Assembly (NCBI GenBank): GCA_015680685.1
Contig: MNCI01026525.1
Location: 14,610-78,609, forward strand
Reading direction: 5' to 3'
DNA: 64,000 nt
DNA from: Gnetum montanum
Lineage: Eukaryota; Streptophyta; Gnetopsida; Gnetales; Gnetaceae
Shown piece by piece: positions 33,305 through 44,483 of the stretch. Position 1 is the first letter of the stretch. Each line of letters starts with the position of its first letter. The translations under genes and the position numbers were made by a program. Under the pieces are notes generated by a model. That model had not been told where the DNA came from and searched no databases. It worked only from the letters and a program-made list of their open reading frames with translations.

Positions 33305-34606
33305 GCTTCAGGGGTAAGAAGGAAAATACTACTACGGGGTATCACACTTGGGATCACACATTGTGAAAGATTGCTTGTAAGATGGCTTGCTAAAGAAAAG
33401 ATTTCAGCTTCTTTGTCATAGTCCTATGATTTATGCTTATTTTTTATTTTTTTTAGTTTGTTTAGCTAGTGGTTTAGATAGTATCATCCTTGGCAAGTAA
33501 TTTTGGGATTTTTAGATTGCTCTTATTGTTCTTGTTGCCCAATAGAAAATTTCTATTAAAATTTTGTTATAGAAACACTTGTGTTTGAAAACCTTAAGAG
33601 CATTTTAGTAGTAAATTTCATTATTGTGAAATATATATGAACTACTATTGAGATCTTTGTAAGAGAGCCTCTGCTTGTAGTCAAGCCGTTGAATGATTCA
33701 ATAGTCAAGAGGGTTCAGAAAATCTTTGGTATTTTGATGGGACCAGAATAGCTTCTTTTTATCTTTAAAGTCAATCTCCGTGGTCTTTCAATCAGAAATT
33801 GTCAAGTCTTTTGAAGGTTCTGTTGAATGCAATTGTTAACATCCATTATCTAGCCAAAATGGAGTCTCGTACGTGATATTTAACGCAACAATTTTTGGTA
33901 GCATAGTAGGATTATCTTTAAAAAATTGCTTATTTGAGCCTTGGAATTTTGAACAATTCGTAGATATTGAATTTGGGATAGCCTTATTGTGAAGTGTTTA
34001 CTCATATAATTTTACCTTGTTTATATATTTGAGGTCTTAACACAAATCTGTTTTCTTTCCTTTCTATTTCCATCAAATCTTGCTCTATTTCTAGTTTTCT
34101 TGTGGAACTATCTCTTTCTCTGGGGAAAATTAGAAGTAGATTCATGGATTTGTGCATAAATGATTTTACAAAACTTTATTTGTTAATAGGTATTATAAGT
34201 ACCATGTAGACTAGGCAATTAAACAAAATAGGAACTTTCAACAACTCACAGTACTTGGCAAAGTTGGCTAAATTTCTTTAAGATAAGTCATTTATAGTTT
34301 ACACACAACGCAATCATTTCATTTTTCACAACCGCACACTGAAATAGCACACACACATACTCACATTAACTACTGAGTCTATTTGGAGGTATCTGGGCCT
34401 TGGTGTTGCTAGAGACCAGCAAGCACCTAAATTCTGTTCGAGGACACTCGTTGATGGTCACATCCCAAATGATCGCCAACAGTTCTTTTCGCCCTAGAAG
34501 GAGGGCTGAAAATTTAGCCTCTAAGTTCATAAGCCTTATAATTTTAGCATATCAACCATTCTTTGCTACTATAAAGGCTTAAGAAGTTAAGTACTATTTT
34601 CAGTTC

Positions 34607-36310
34607 ATGACCAAGAAGATTGATAGTTTGGAAAATTTAACAGTTTCAAAAGATATTATAGATTCTAAGACTGATACTTCATCAGAAGAAGAACAAAAGA
34701 AAGTTTTTGAATTGGGAATAAGTAGTGGAGTGAAAACTAGAAGATCAAGAAGATCACCCATTATCTCTAGTTTATCAATTTGTAAGAGAAGATCTAGAAA
34801 GTCTAAGAGTTTAACTATCCAAAGGAATAGGATGGAAAATCCTTGGCAATGAGTTCCACCATTAGGATTTCAAATTTACAATGATATTCCTAAGGTTGTT
34901 TACAAACATTTTCCTAAGCCTTTCATTCGTAGAAAAGCTTATTTAGCTTAAGAATATATTCCCATGTTTGAGTTAGTTTTAGCTTATGCAAATATTCAAT
35001 ATCAAGATCAAGCTTGTAGGTTGTTTGTATCAAATTTAAAGGATATGGCTCAGATTTGGTATTTGAACTTACCAAATAATAGTATTACGAGTTGGGATGA
35101 CATGAAGAATATATTCTTAGCCCAGTTTGGTAATCAATTAGATCAACAACAACTATACTATGGGCTAATACAAGCTAAGCAAGGAGTTAAAGAGTCAATT
35201 AGAGATTTCAACATCAAGTTTCAATGAATTTGTGGACTCTTTCAAAGAAAATATAGGTCATCAAAAGAGATGCTCAAAGAAACTTATCTTAAGGCTGTCA
35301 ACCTCAACATTTCAATTTGGTTAAGGAAAACTCCAAACTTAACTACACTAAATGACTACTTTAGTGAAGCTATACAATTAGAAAAACAGTTGAATCCTGA
35401 ATAAAATATTACAATTCAAAAAAGAGAAGAAAGAGTTATGATTCCTATGTAAGATTTTGCTCATTTTAAAGCTTTACCAGGTCCATCTCATGTTAAGATA
35501 GAGCAAGAACATGAAAGAGTAGAACCTGAAAAAGGATAATTAATGAGAGATATGTCTAACAAAATAGTGAAGCTTGAAAAAGCCTTGGCAAGAGTTAATA
35601 TCAAGGAAAAAAGAAAAAATAGAAAGAATAAACATTAAGACACTAAGTTAGCAGAAGATGAGGATGAAAGTGACTTTATTATGTTCAACTTTCTTGATAT
35701 TGAATCTAATAATGAGTTATCTAGTGTTCATTATGCAAGTAAATCTTTTAGCAATGGATTTAGCGATTCTTCTTCTCTATCAAGTTCTGAAGAAGATATG
35801 TCTTCAGATGAAGAATGCAATAACAATGAGGAAAATGGATATAATATTTGATCTAAAGAAATATTAACTACTTCTAGACCCCCAAATGTTATTACTGATC
35901 CATCTACTAAGAGAAAAGCTTTTGAGGCAAGTAAAAGAGATAAGAATAAAGGCAAAGACAATCAAGTAGAGCAAAGCACTCCAAATCAGTCTTTTAACAA
36001 ATGGATAAAGAGACTAAGCTTTATTGGTGATGGAAAATATGATTTGATTGAAGACCTTAAACATGTCAAGGCCAATATTAGCTTTTATCCGTTGCTTCAA
36101 ATAGGAGATCAGCAAAGAAAGGCTTTGGAGTTCATTAAAGGTAAAAGGAGAGTTAGAGAATCAGAGTTAAGTTATGTGTCTAATAATGATGAGAACTTAA
36201 AGACCACATATGATAAGGAAGCTCATTATTTTCTTTTGACAATGAAATTAAAGGATAAATACTTACACAATTGTTTGATTGATTCTGGAGCTATGTCTAC
36301 TATAATGTAA
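34607..36310 (+). pseudogene. Gag and protease part of the gypsy polyprotein
   Basis: The frame opens at ATG 34607 and is interrupted only by stops. A basic N-terminal region (RRSRRS, KRRSRKSK) leads to the retrotransposon gag core at about 34964-35290 (QACRLFVSNLKDMAQIWYLN, SWDDMKNIFLAQF). A Ser/Glu-rich linker follows, with no clear zinc knuckle. The protease site LIDSGAMSTIM is at 36275-36307, immediately before a stop. Gag packages RNA and protease matures the polyprotein. It continues in the same frame into 36650. Confidence 0.8.
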
Positions 36311-36649
36311 TTGTCTATATGTATGAAACTTGGTTTGATTCTTGAAAAATAAAATAAAAAGATTGTTCAAGTGGATAAAAGTAGAGTGAAGATTGTGGTT
36401 CAATTACCAAATGTTCTATTAGAAATTGCTTCTGAACCCTGTGTCAGAAGTAGAGTAACTATTCAAGTGGTAGATATACCAGATTCACATAGTCTTTTAT
36501 TGAGTAGAAGTTGGAGCAAGAACTTCTCAAGTTAAATATCCATAGATTATTCTCACATATGGCTACCTTGGAAAGGAGAACCAAATCAAATATACGTCTA
36601 TAGTAAACCTTTAATAATTGATAATATTACTTCAAATGGAAAAAGTAAA

Positions 36650-37096
36650 ATGGCTGAAAAAAGAGGTGTTGAAAACAAAATTTGTACACTCCAAGAGAAT
36701 TATGGTTCTGAAAAAGAACAATTAAAGAATGAAGATAAATGGGAGTTATACTTTGATGGTTCATGTAATTCAAAAGGTGCAGGAGTCGGTATAGTTATAT
36801 TCAAGAATGATTCACCTGAAATTTTCAAAGCAATTCATCTATCTTTCCCTTGTACTAACAACAAATCTAAGTATGAAGCTTTATGTATTGGTATAAGAAT
36901 AGCTCTAGAAAAAAAGATCAGAGTAATCACTATAAAAGGAGGCTCAAGATTAGTTTGTGAACAAGTAAAGGGTAACTATGTAGTAAAGAGCTCATTCTTA
37001 AGACCTTATAAACAAATCGCTTGTAAGATATTAGATTAGTTTCAACATTGCCGAATAGAGCATATAAACAGAGCAGAGAATCTTATAGCAGATGAT
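36650..37096 (+). pseudogene. Additional RNase H-like domain upstream of RT
   Basis: In the gag-pol frame: WELYFDGSCNSKGAGVGIVI (first Asp), NNKSKYEALCIGIRIAL (Glu helix), ITIKGGSRLVCEQVKGNY (where the usual GDS has become GGS), and after one stop HINRAENLIADDLEKVAS (last Asp, AD-x-LA-type box). This matches the extra RNase H known from plant Tat/Ogre elements. It lies between protease and RT, while the RT-linked RNase H sits after RT (38470-38780). Loss of the middle Asp suggests it is inactive in this copy. Confidence 0.75.
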
Positions 37097-38246
37097 TTGG
37101 AAAAAGTAGCTTCAACATTGGATATGCAAATAATAGAAATTTACAAAGATGTAATGATTGAAGAAGAATATAAGCTATCAGTACTAGATAATATAAGACA
37201 TTTACAAGTATTTGAAGATGATGATCAAGTACTAAGATTTATGAAAAACAAGCAAGAATTTGAGGGTCAAGTGATACCTGAAATGTCATCAAACTCCAAA
37301 GCTAATTTCATTCCAAGAAGTATGATTGACTTGGAACAAGAGTTCAAGAAAAATTTACTTACTAGAAAGGATATACAACACTCAGATAGTCAAGCTTTCA
37401 AGGTAGTGAATTTTGGATTAGATAAGATACCAAAGATGTTGAATGTTACAAAGGAGAGAGATTTGAGTTTCAAGAAAAACTTGTTAACATGTCTAAGAAA
37501 TAATTTGGACAATTTTGCTTGGTCTTATGATGATCTTAAAGCTTTTAGGCAAGATGTGATGACACATAAAATTCCTTTAATAGAAGATTGCAAAAGAGTC
37601 AAGCAAAAACAAAGGAAATTTAATCCATCATTTGAACCATCTATGGAAGCTAAAATCAAGAAGTTGTTACAAGAATGAATCATATATCTAGTACGATATT
37701 CAACATGGCTTGCTAACCTTGTTCCAGTGAGAAAGAAAAATGGTGATATAAGGTTTTGTGTAGACTTTAGAAATCTGAATGATGCCTCAAAAAAGGATAA
37801 GTATCCACTTCCAAGAATTGATGAGATGCTGATTAAAGTCTCAGGTTGTCAAGTATATTCTTTCTTAGATGGTTTCTTAGGTTATAATCAAATCATGGTA
37901 GATAAGAATGATAGATATAAAATAGCATTTATCACTAAATGGGGAACTTTCGCTTACCAAAGAATGCCATTTGGATTGTCAAATGCTGGAGCTACTTTCC
38001 AAAGAGCAATGGATTTAGCATTTAAGGATTTATTAGGTGAATTTGTGGTTTATTTGGATGATATTACAATATTCTCAAAGAAAAAAGAAGATCATATTAA
38101 TCATCTCTAGCAAGTTTTCGATAGATGTCGTGAGTTTGGCATTTCATTAAATCCTAAGAAGTATATCTTCGGGGTTAAATCCAGAAGCTTATTAGGCCAT
38201 GTGATATGTCAAGAAGGAATTTTCATAGACAATTCCTGAATCCAAG
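37097..38246 (+). pseudogene. Linker and reverse transcriptase of the gypsy element
   Basis: A ~190-codon linker (37097-37678) leads to RT: LANLVPVRKKNGDIRFCVDF, YPLPRIDEML, FLDGFLGYNQI, MPFGLSNAGATFQRAMD, and the active site VVYLDDITIFSK (38045-38080), with both catalytic Asp residues present. The 'F.DG..GYNQI' and YLDD forms are Ty3/gypsy. Four in-frame stops; no frameshift. Confidence 0.85.
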
Positions 38247-38314
38247 TAGTACAGAATATTGAATATCCCACAAGTAAGAAATCTCTTAGATCTTTCTTTG
38301 CGAAGATAAACTTT

Positions 38315-38790
38315 GTGAAAAAATTCATCCCCAGGTTTGCTGAAATTACGAAACCTTTGATGCATATGTTGAAAAAGGATGTCCAAGTAGAGAAAACACC
38401 AGAATCAAAGAGAGCTTTATTAGAAATTAAAATTGCTATACCAGAGGCCCCATATTTGGTGAAGCCTAGGCTTAAAGAAGATTTTTGGTTATATTTTTTT
38501 GCTTCAAATGATTCTATCGCTACCATTTTAACACAAAAAGATGATGAAAGTCAAGATGAACCAATTGGATTTTTTGGATATCAGTTGAAAGATTCAGAAT
38601 TAAATTATTCAAAATTAGAGAAACAAGCTTTTGTAGTCATCAAAGCACTTTAGCATTTTAAATATTATTTGGAAAGTTCATTAGTCCACATTATGCTAAT
38701 TGAACCTGCAGTCAAGTGATTCCTAGCCCAAAATGAGATTGGATTAAAAAAAGGAAAATGGCTTATAAATTTGTAAAGTTTTAGATTTTC
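38315..38790 (+). pseudogene. RT connection and RT-linked RNase H
   Basis: KKFIPRFAEITKPLMHMLKK is the standard RT thumb/connection. It is followed by an RNase H with LYFFASNDSIATILTQ (Asp region replaced by Ala-Ser-Asn), IGFFGYQLKDSELNYSKLEK and AFVVIKAL, the EK-x-A-x-V helix. The degraded first Asp is consistent with Tat-type elements, where the extra RNase H is thought to take over. Stops at about 38653, 38720 and 38778. Confidence 0.75.
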
Positions 38791-38791
38791 A

Positions 38792-40131
38792 TTGGAAATA
38801 TGCAAGACAATTAAGGGAATGAGATTAGCCAAGTTAATGGCTAGAGAAAGTGAAGCATGCACACTTGACACCCATGAAGAGAATTGGTATGATGAAATTC
38901 TCAAATTTCTTAATACAAGGAAAATCGCAAATAATTTAATTGCAAGTCAAAAGAGAGATTTCTTCAAAAGAGCACGAAGATTCATTGTTAAAGATGGTAT
39001 ATCATACAGAAAGGATTTTCAGGGAGTTTTATTGGAATGTGTTCATAATGATCAAATTAGTTTCATTTTAGAACAATTTCATGATCATTTGAATTTATTT
39101 TATGAATCCCCTATGTCAACTATGCAACATATACTTCGATATGGATATTACTGGCCTTCCATGTATCAAAACATTAGTTCAAAGATCCAAAAATGCTATC
39201 AATTTCAAATTCATGGGCCCAAAATTAAAAGGGCTAGAGCCCCTTTAAAGCCAATAGTTTCTTATAGATCATTTTAGCAATGGGGTTTGGATTTTATTGG
39301 CAGAATTACTCCTTCAAGAGCTAGACACAAGTTTATTCTCACAGCTACTGATTATTTCACTAAATGGTGTGAAGAAAAGGATCTAAGAGGAAGTTCAGCA
39401 TTAGATGTGATTAACTTTCTAGAAGATCATATTTTAAGTAGATTTTGTCTACTCGAAGTGTTAGTGTCAGATAATGGACCCGCCTTCAAATCCAAAGAGT
39501 TTATCAGATGGGCATTAGAAAAATCTATTTTCTTATTTTCCTCATCAAATTATTATCCTCAAGGAAATGGCGTAGCAGAATCCACCAATAAAAAGCTTAT
39601 TGCTTATATCAAGAAATCAATGAATGGGAATCTAGGAAATTTGATCGATTATTTACAATCCACGTTATGGTTAGATCAAATTAGATTCAAAAAAGCTATT
39701 GGGACATCACCGTATAACTTAGTCTATGGTTTGCCAGCAAGAATCATGAATAAGATTGTAAGCTCAGCTTCTAAATTTGTACAAAGATATAGTGAAAAGA
39801 CTGATAAAGATAGAAGTTTCATGAATTTACTTATTAAAAGAGAAGCTGAAGTAGATAAAACAAGGGATAATTTGTTACAGAATACCTCTCAAGTTAAAAG
39901 ATGATTTGATAGGAAAGCTCTGAAAAGAACTTTCAAGATACGAGACCTTGTCTTGTTATGGAATATGAAGAAACTGAATAAGTTTACACTGACATGGATT
40001 GGTCTCTTTCAAATTACAAAACAATTTTCAGAGGATACTTACAAATTATCAACTTTGGATGGCATGGAATTGCAATTTCCATATAATGTTTTGCATATAA
40101 AACATTATTTGGGACAATTGCATACAACTTG
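38792..40131 (+). pseudogene. Integrase of the gypsy element
   Basis: In the gag-pol frame: N-terminal zinc domain with H-x-H (EQFHDHLNLFYESPMSTMQH) and a damaged C-x2-C (KCYQFQ); catalytic core WGLDFIG, TATDYFTKWCE, VSDNGPAFKSKEF, YYPQGNGVAESTNKK (D, D, E present); and a C-terminal GPY/F-like module WIGLFQITKQFSEDTYKL with DGMELQFPYNVLHIKHYL. The terminal stop is at about 40130. Two premature stops at 39278 and 39902. It inserts the cDNA into chromosomes. Confidence 0.85.
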
Positions 40132-40461
40132 AAGATGTCGTTACACAAAATAATATATGTATATACTATTAGGTATAATATTACTAGGAATATAGTATTA
40201 ATTATTATGTTTAATTATGCTATTGATATATAATTAGATGAGTAGATAGTATATTATAATAGTAAATATATTTAGAAAATAGTTTTCCTTCAAGTGAGGC
40301 AAGTGGAAGCCTACAAGTGAAACAAGTGGAATTCTACAAGTGTGACAAGTGGAGAAGGTGACTCATCCACCACTTAGTGAGTATTCTGACAAATGGTTAG
40401 AATGCCTAAAAATAAGAAAAATTGGTTAAAGACTCTTGGGGGGATTTCAAATTTCTAACAC

Positions 40462-40471
40462 CTATAAAAAG
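40462..40471 (+). promoter_or_regulatory. Possible internal TATA box before the downstream ORF
   Basis: cctataaaaagag lies 80 bp upstream of the ORF at 40542, in a context like the LTR TATA (gaaccctataaaaagg). It could drive a separate transcript; no direct proof. Confidence 0.35.
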
Positions 40472-40541
40472 AGTATTGGGTTGTTTAAGATTTCATCACC
40501 TTTCAAGTCAAGTTGAGTAGGGAAAGTAAGAGAGAGCTGAT

Positions 40542-41067
40542 TTGAAAGGGGAGATGGAGTTCGTGAGAGCAATGAGAAAGCCTTTTATTCCATATGTAAT
40601 GGGATGTTTCCCTGAGAATGTGTTCAAGGGTTACCTAAAAGCTAGATCATGTGGAGCTCTGAAAGAGTGTCCTTTCATGGCTTGGTTGTCCGATGAATTT
40701 TCTTTCCTCACAAGAGGTTTGGAGATAGAGTCCAATGTTTGGGGGTAATATCAAGATTCCACCAAATAAGAGGAGAAAGGAGAAGAGCAACCAACTAATG
40801 AAGAGTCATCATGGGCATGGGAAGAAGCATTCGTATCCCAAGAGGAAAATGAAGGAATCAATTGGGGAGAACAAAAGAGTGCATCTAAAAAAGAAGATGA
40901 AAAGAATACTGAAGAAAAATTTCCAGTAGATCAAGTTGAGAGCTCCACCAAGCCAGAGAACAATAGAACATCCTTCATCACATCAAAAATTTCCTGTGAA
41001 ATAGTTAGAGATATGAGGATTCCTACTAGGGTAACCGTCACAATTCAGTTCCCATCCCAAGTATAGT
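40542..41067 (+). pseudogene. Extra ORF after integrase
   Basis: An ORF in a frame different from gag-pol: MKGEMEFVRAMRKPFIPYVM, CFPENVFKGYLKARSC, MAWLSDEFSFLTRG, then two stops and an acidic tail (SQEENEGINWGEQK, KKEDEKNTEEKFPVD) to about 41067, roughly 175 codons. No signal peptide, membrane helix or known domain is seen. Gypsy elements of the Athila/Tat group can carry such third ORFs. Function unknown. Confidence 0.4.
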
Positions 41068-42002
41068 CCATGAAGGACTTGATAATGTCCAGTTTGTTGT
41101 TTTCTTAGGAATGAGGTTTTTATACCATCAAACCTTATGTTTGATGAAAATTTTCCTCCAAAAAGATTTTTTTTTGGCTATAAAAAAAATTCAAGGAAAG
41201 TTTCAATATGTTTCAGTTTTGAAATGAGGCTGCATAAAATTCTTTAAGCTTTTAAGGTGGCAAAAATGTTGGCACATTTGGCCATTTCATGGAACAGCAA
41301 AAGTGATAAAAATATGAATAATACAAGACAAAGCAAATATTCAAACAAAAAATACGATGGTTGTGTCCTATTGATATACATAATATTGCCCTCAAATTTC
41401 AAGTGTCAAAATTGGAGCTTCTGAAAGTTTACAGTTTCTCAGCAATCATAGTGCTTCCTTAGGAGGTAGAAAACCTCAATCACTAAAATCTCTACAATTG
41501 TCCAAAATGCCTAAGGATAAAAAACCTGCCAGAGGACATAGGAAGGAAGCAGTGATTGTGTGCAATCTCGCCAGGATTCCAAGCTTGGCTGATTCCCATT
41601 CAAAACAACAAATGAATGATTTTCCTTGAGTTTTAAAACCCGCTAACAGAGATCATTTTTTAAATCAACGACGATGCAAGCCTACATTCTGAATTCTCTC
41701 CGCTGGAAATGCATTCTAACTCAATTCTGATTGCAACGCCAGTTCAGATGCTTAAAACTATAGAAAAAACTATTTAAAACACACAGGCTTTCCTGGCGAA
41801 CGATCTTGGTCCACAATTTTCTGGTGTTGTGGATTCTTCTAATTTTTTTCCAAGACACATCAAACATTTCGCGCCACATCTCTGCTCCACCTTCACAAGA
41901 ATCTCCGTATTGCGGCTAGGGAGCTGGTGTCTCGGGGGAGCCTTCTATATTTTGTGGACTATTTTGCCATTTTTTGTGCACTCCAAGGAAATTTGAGACA
42001 GT

Positions 42003-42560
42003 ATGCAGGGAGTGGCCATTGTGAACAGTACAAGCTATGGCAGTGGCCTAGCCACTGTCACATACGGACCTGAAGTGTTCTCAAACTGGGGATGCAAGCC
42101 AAAATCTCTACGCTGTTTGGTGTGCTTCGAACCAAGAACGGCATTTTCTGAAAAATCTTTAATGCATGTTCAGTTGGGTCCTATTCCTGTCTTTGTTAGA
42201 GGACGTAATTGGAGTAAGAAAGCAAAAAGTTTTTGCGTAAGAGTAGTTGGCAACCATGGCGAACAGTACAAGCAAGTTGCTCCCTTGTAATTAGAGTCTC
42301 CAACAGGGCAATTCCTTTCACAGCTTCTGAAAGACAATCCTTATCTTCTTCCTACAACAGTTGAAAAACAGCTTGAGAGACTCATTGCTGAGCAAGAAGC
42401 AGATTCATGGCAAGTGCAGGCAATTCAGATTCAAGACATCGGCATGAGACGGACTACAGAAAATAAGAAGAGGTCAAGGTCGGTGTTGTACATTAACTCC
42501 GGCAGCATGGCTGTGTCTAGCAAACCACAATTGCAGGAGCCAGCACTGGGAATGGGTTAG
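42003..42560 (+). pseudogene. Captured DUF760-family (UV-B-induced protein type) N-terminal fragment
   Basis: 185 codons from ATG 42003: MQGVAIVNSTSYGSGLATVT, FSNWGCKPKSLRCLVCFEPR and on to one stop (42288, a glutamine codon in the other LTR), then LESPTGQFLSQLLKDNPYLL and VEKQLERLIAEQEAD. The LESPxGQFLSQ...P..VE.QLE pattern is that of the plastid DUF760 family (UV-B-induced protein At3g17800 type). The Ser-rich N-terminus fits a transit peptide. The fragment ends before the rest of the domain. Flanking sequence (about 41500-42000, 42560-42780) looks like its leader and trailing sequence. Confidence 0.7.
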
Positions 42561-43117
42561 AACATGTGTCCATTTTTATGGATTTTGTGCAGAACGAAAG
42601 AAGCAAACTAGCAGCAATGACCGACCAGTTGATTACCACTTATCCGCGCAGCAATTTACCAGTACATGGGTTCAAAGGGAAAAACAAAATATATATATAT
42701 ATATATAATAACTAAATGAATAATAATAAAGTGTAGGGAAGATGAAGATGATTTATTTTTCAGCCTTATTGACCCCAAAGACCGTACAGCCACCTCAACC
42801 AATGTTACATTAAGGTGCATACAAAATTACCTTTTTACTACAACCCGTTTATAAAATTACTAGGGCTTCAATAATATTTAACATTTAAAACTTAAAAATT
42901 CTAAACAAATAAAAATAAAAATAACAATTTTATGGAGCTCTTGGATTTATTTTAAAAAATTATTATTATTGCTTATAAAAGCAATATTTGTAAAGACACA
43001 TGCCAATATTAGCATGATTTTTTCCTAACTTTTCTAACTTGTTAGGCAAGTAATTAACTTCCTTACTTGGGAGAAACGTTAGCTAAGATATTTTAGAATG
43101 TAACTACCTTTTGAACC

Positions 43118-43127
43118 CTATAAAAAG
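43118..43127 (+). promoter_or_regulatory. TATA box of the 3' LTR
   Basis: ctataaaaag, identical to the 5' LTR. It lies about 560 bp after the end of the cargo ORF. Confidence 0.6.
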
Positions 43128-44322
43128 GCTTTAGGTGTAAGAAGGAAGATACTACTACGGGGTATCACACTTGGGATCACACTTGGGTTCACACATTGTG
43201 AAAGATTTCTTGTAAGATGGCTTGCTAAAGAAAATATTTCAGCCTATTTTTCATAGTCCTGTGAGTTATGCTTATTATTTTTTATTTTGTTTAATTTTTT
43301 TAGCTAGTGGTTTAGATAGTATCATCCTTGGTAGGTAATTTTGCGATTTTTAGATTGCTCTTATTGTCCTTGTTGCCCAATAGAAAATTTCTGTTAAAAT
43401 TTTTCCATAGAAGCGCTTGTGTTTGAAAGCCTTAAGAGCATTTTAGTAGTAAATTTTATTATTGTGCAATGTATATGAACTGCTATTGAGATCGTTGTAA
43501 GAAAGCCTTTGCATGTAGTCATGCCGTTGAACGATTCAATAGTCAAGAGGGTTCAGAAAATCTTTGGTATTTTGATGGGACCAGAATAGCTTCTTTTTAT
43601 CTTTAAAGTGAATCTCCGTGGTATTTCAATAAAAAATGGTCAATTATTTTGAAGGTTCTATTGAATGAAATTGTTGACATCCATTATCTAGCCAAAATGG
43701 AGTCTCATATGTGATAGTTTATGCAGCAATTTTTGGTAGCATAATAGGATTGTCTTGAAAAAATTGCTTATTTGAGCCTTGAAAGTTTGAACAATTCGTA
43801 GATATTGAATTTTGGATAGCGTTATTATGAAGTGTTTACTCATATCATTTTACCTTGTTTAAATATTTGAGGTCTTAACACAAATCTTCTTTCTTTCCTT
43901 TCTATTTCCATTGAATCTCGCTCTATTTCTAGTTTTCTTGTGAAACTATCTCTTTCTTTGGGGAAAATTAGAAGTAGATTCATGGAGTTTTGCTCAAATT
44001 TTTTTACAAAATTTTATTTGTTAAAAGTAGGTATTATAAGGACCACATAGACTAGGCAATTAAACAAAATAGGAACTCTCAACAACTCATAGTACTTGGC
44101 AAAGTTGGCTGAATTTCTTTAAGATAAGTCATTTATAGTTTACACACAACACAATCGTTTCATTTTTCACAACTGCACAACACAACAGCACACACACATA
44201 CTCACATTAACTACTGAGTCTATTTGGAGGTATCTAATCCTTGGTGTTGCCAGAGACCAGCAAGCACCTAAATCCTGTTCAAGGACACTCATTGGCGGTC
44301 GTGTCCCGAATGGTTGCCAACA

Positions 44323-44478
44323 CCCACACTATCACCTTGTCCATGTAGTATTTTCTTTGATATCTCTTTGTATATCTCATTTCTTGAGTTCTCATTCATG
44401 TCCTACAAAATCATCCCATTCAACAAACATTCTATGTTCTTCATTTTTCATGATATTTGACATACCAAAAGGTTAATA
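44323..44478 (-). repeat. 5' LTR of the copia-type element, part 2
   Basis: Resumes the LTR split at 31357 (cccac repeated). It matches 26305-26465 and ends at ggttaata, the mutated counterpart of ggtcaaca. Confidence 0.85.
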
Positions 44479-44483
44479 GGATA

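Larger units (their letters stand above)
31358..34481 (+). repeat. 5' LTR of the gypsy element
   Basis: TGTTGGCACATTTGG to CCAACA, 3124 bp as assembled. It includes about 150 bp of misassembled inverted sequence around the Ns at 33002 and 33149. By eye it differs from the 3' LTR mainly by C/T and G/A changes. U3 (to about 33320) holds the DUF760 fragment; TATA is at 33295. Confidence 0.85.
31358..44322 (+). mobile_element. Ty3/gypsy element, Tat-like, with ~3.1 kb LTRs carrying a host gene fragment
   Basis: 12,965 bp flanked by a perfect 5 bp duplication cccac (31353-31357, 44323-44327). LTRs are 31358-34481 and 41267-44322. The interior holds one gag-pol frame (34607-40131) in the order gag, protease, RNase H-like, RT, RNase H, integrase, then a further ORF (40542-41067). 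RT before integrase makes it Ty3/gypsy; the second RNase H and the long LTRs point to the Tat/Ogre group. No convincing primer site follows the 5' LTR: 34482 reads gttcttttcgcc, not TGG. Confidence 0.85.
41267..44322 (+). repeat. 3' LTR of the gypsy element
   Basis: 3056 bp, preceded by the purine-rich aaggtggcaaaaa (41254-41266). It is free of Ns and so the better reference for the family's LTR: cargo about 41500-42780, TATA 43118, R/U5 to 44322. Confidence 0.9.
25416..44478 (-). mobile_element. Ty1/copia-type element, minus strand, pol-less, with a gypsy insertion in its 5' LTR
   Basis: Flanks ggaca (25411-25415) and ggata (44479-44483) form a 5 bp target duplication with one change. Minus-strand order: 5' LTR (44478-44323 plus 31357-30473), primer site, gag (30417-29040), hairpin, plant-transposon-protein-like ORF (28510-26860), polypurine tract, 3' LTR (26465-25416). 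No integrase, RT or RNase H was found, so the element was probably non-autonomous and moved with enzymes from a relative. The LTRs differ by many substitutions, so it is old. Confidence 0.75.

Noticed and set aside
34607-40131. Stop-codon readthrough or an altered genetic code in gag-pol
   Set aside because: All three stop types occur, at places where single C-to-T or G-to-A changes explain them, and catalytic residues are also mutated.
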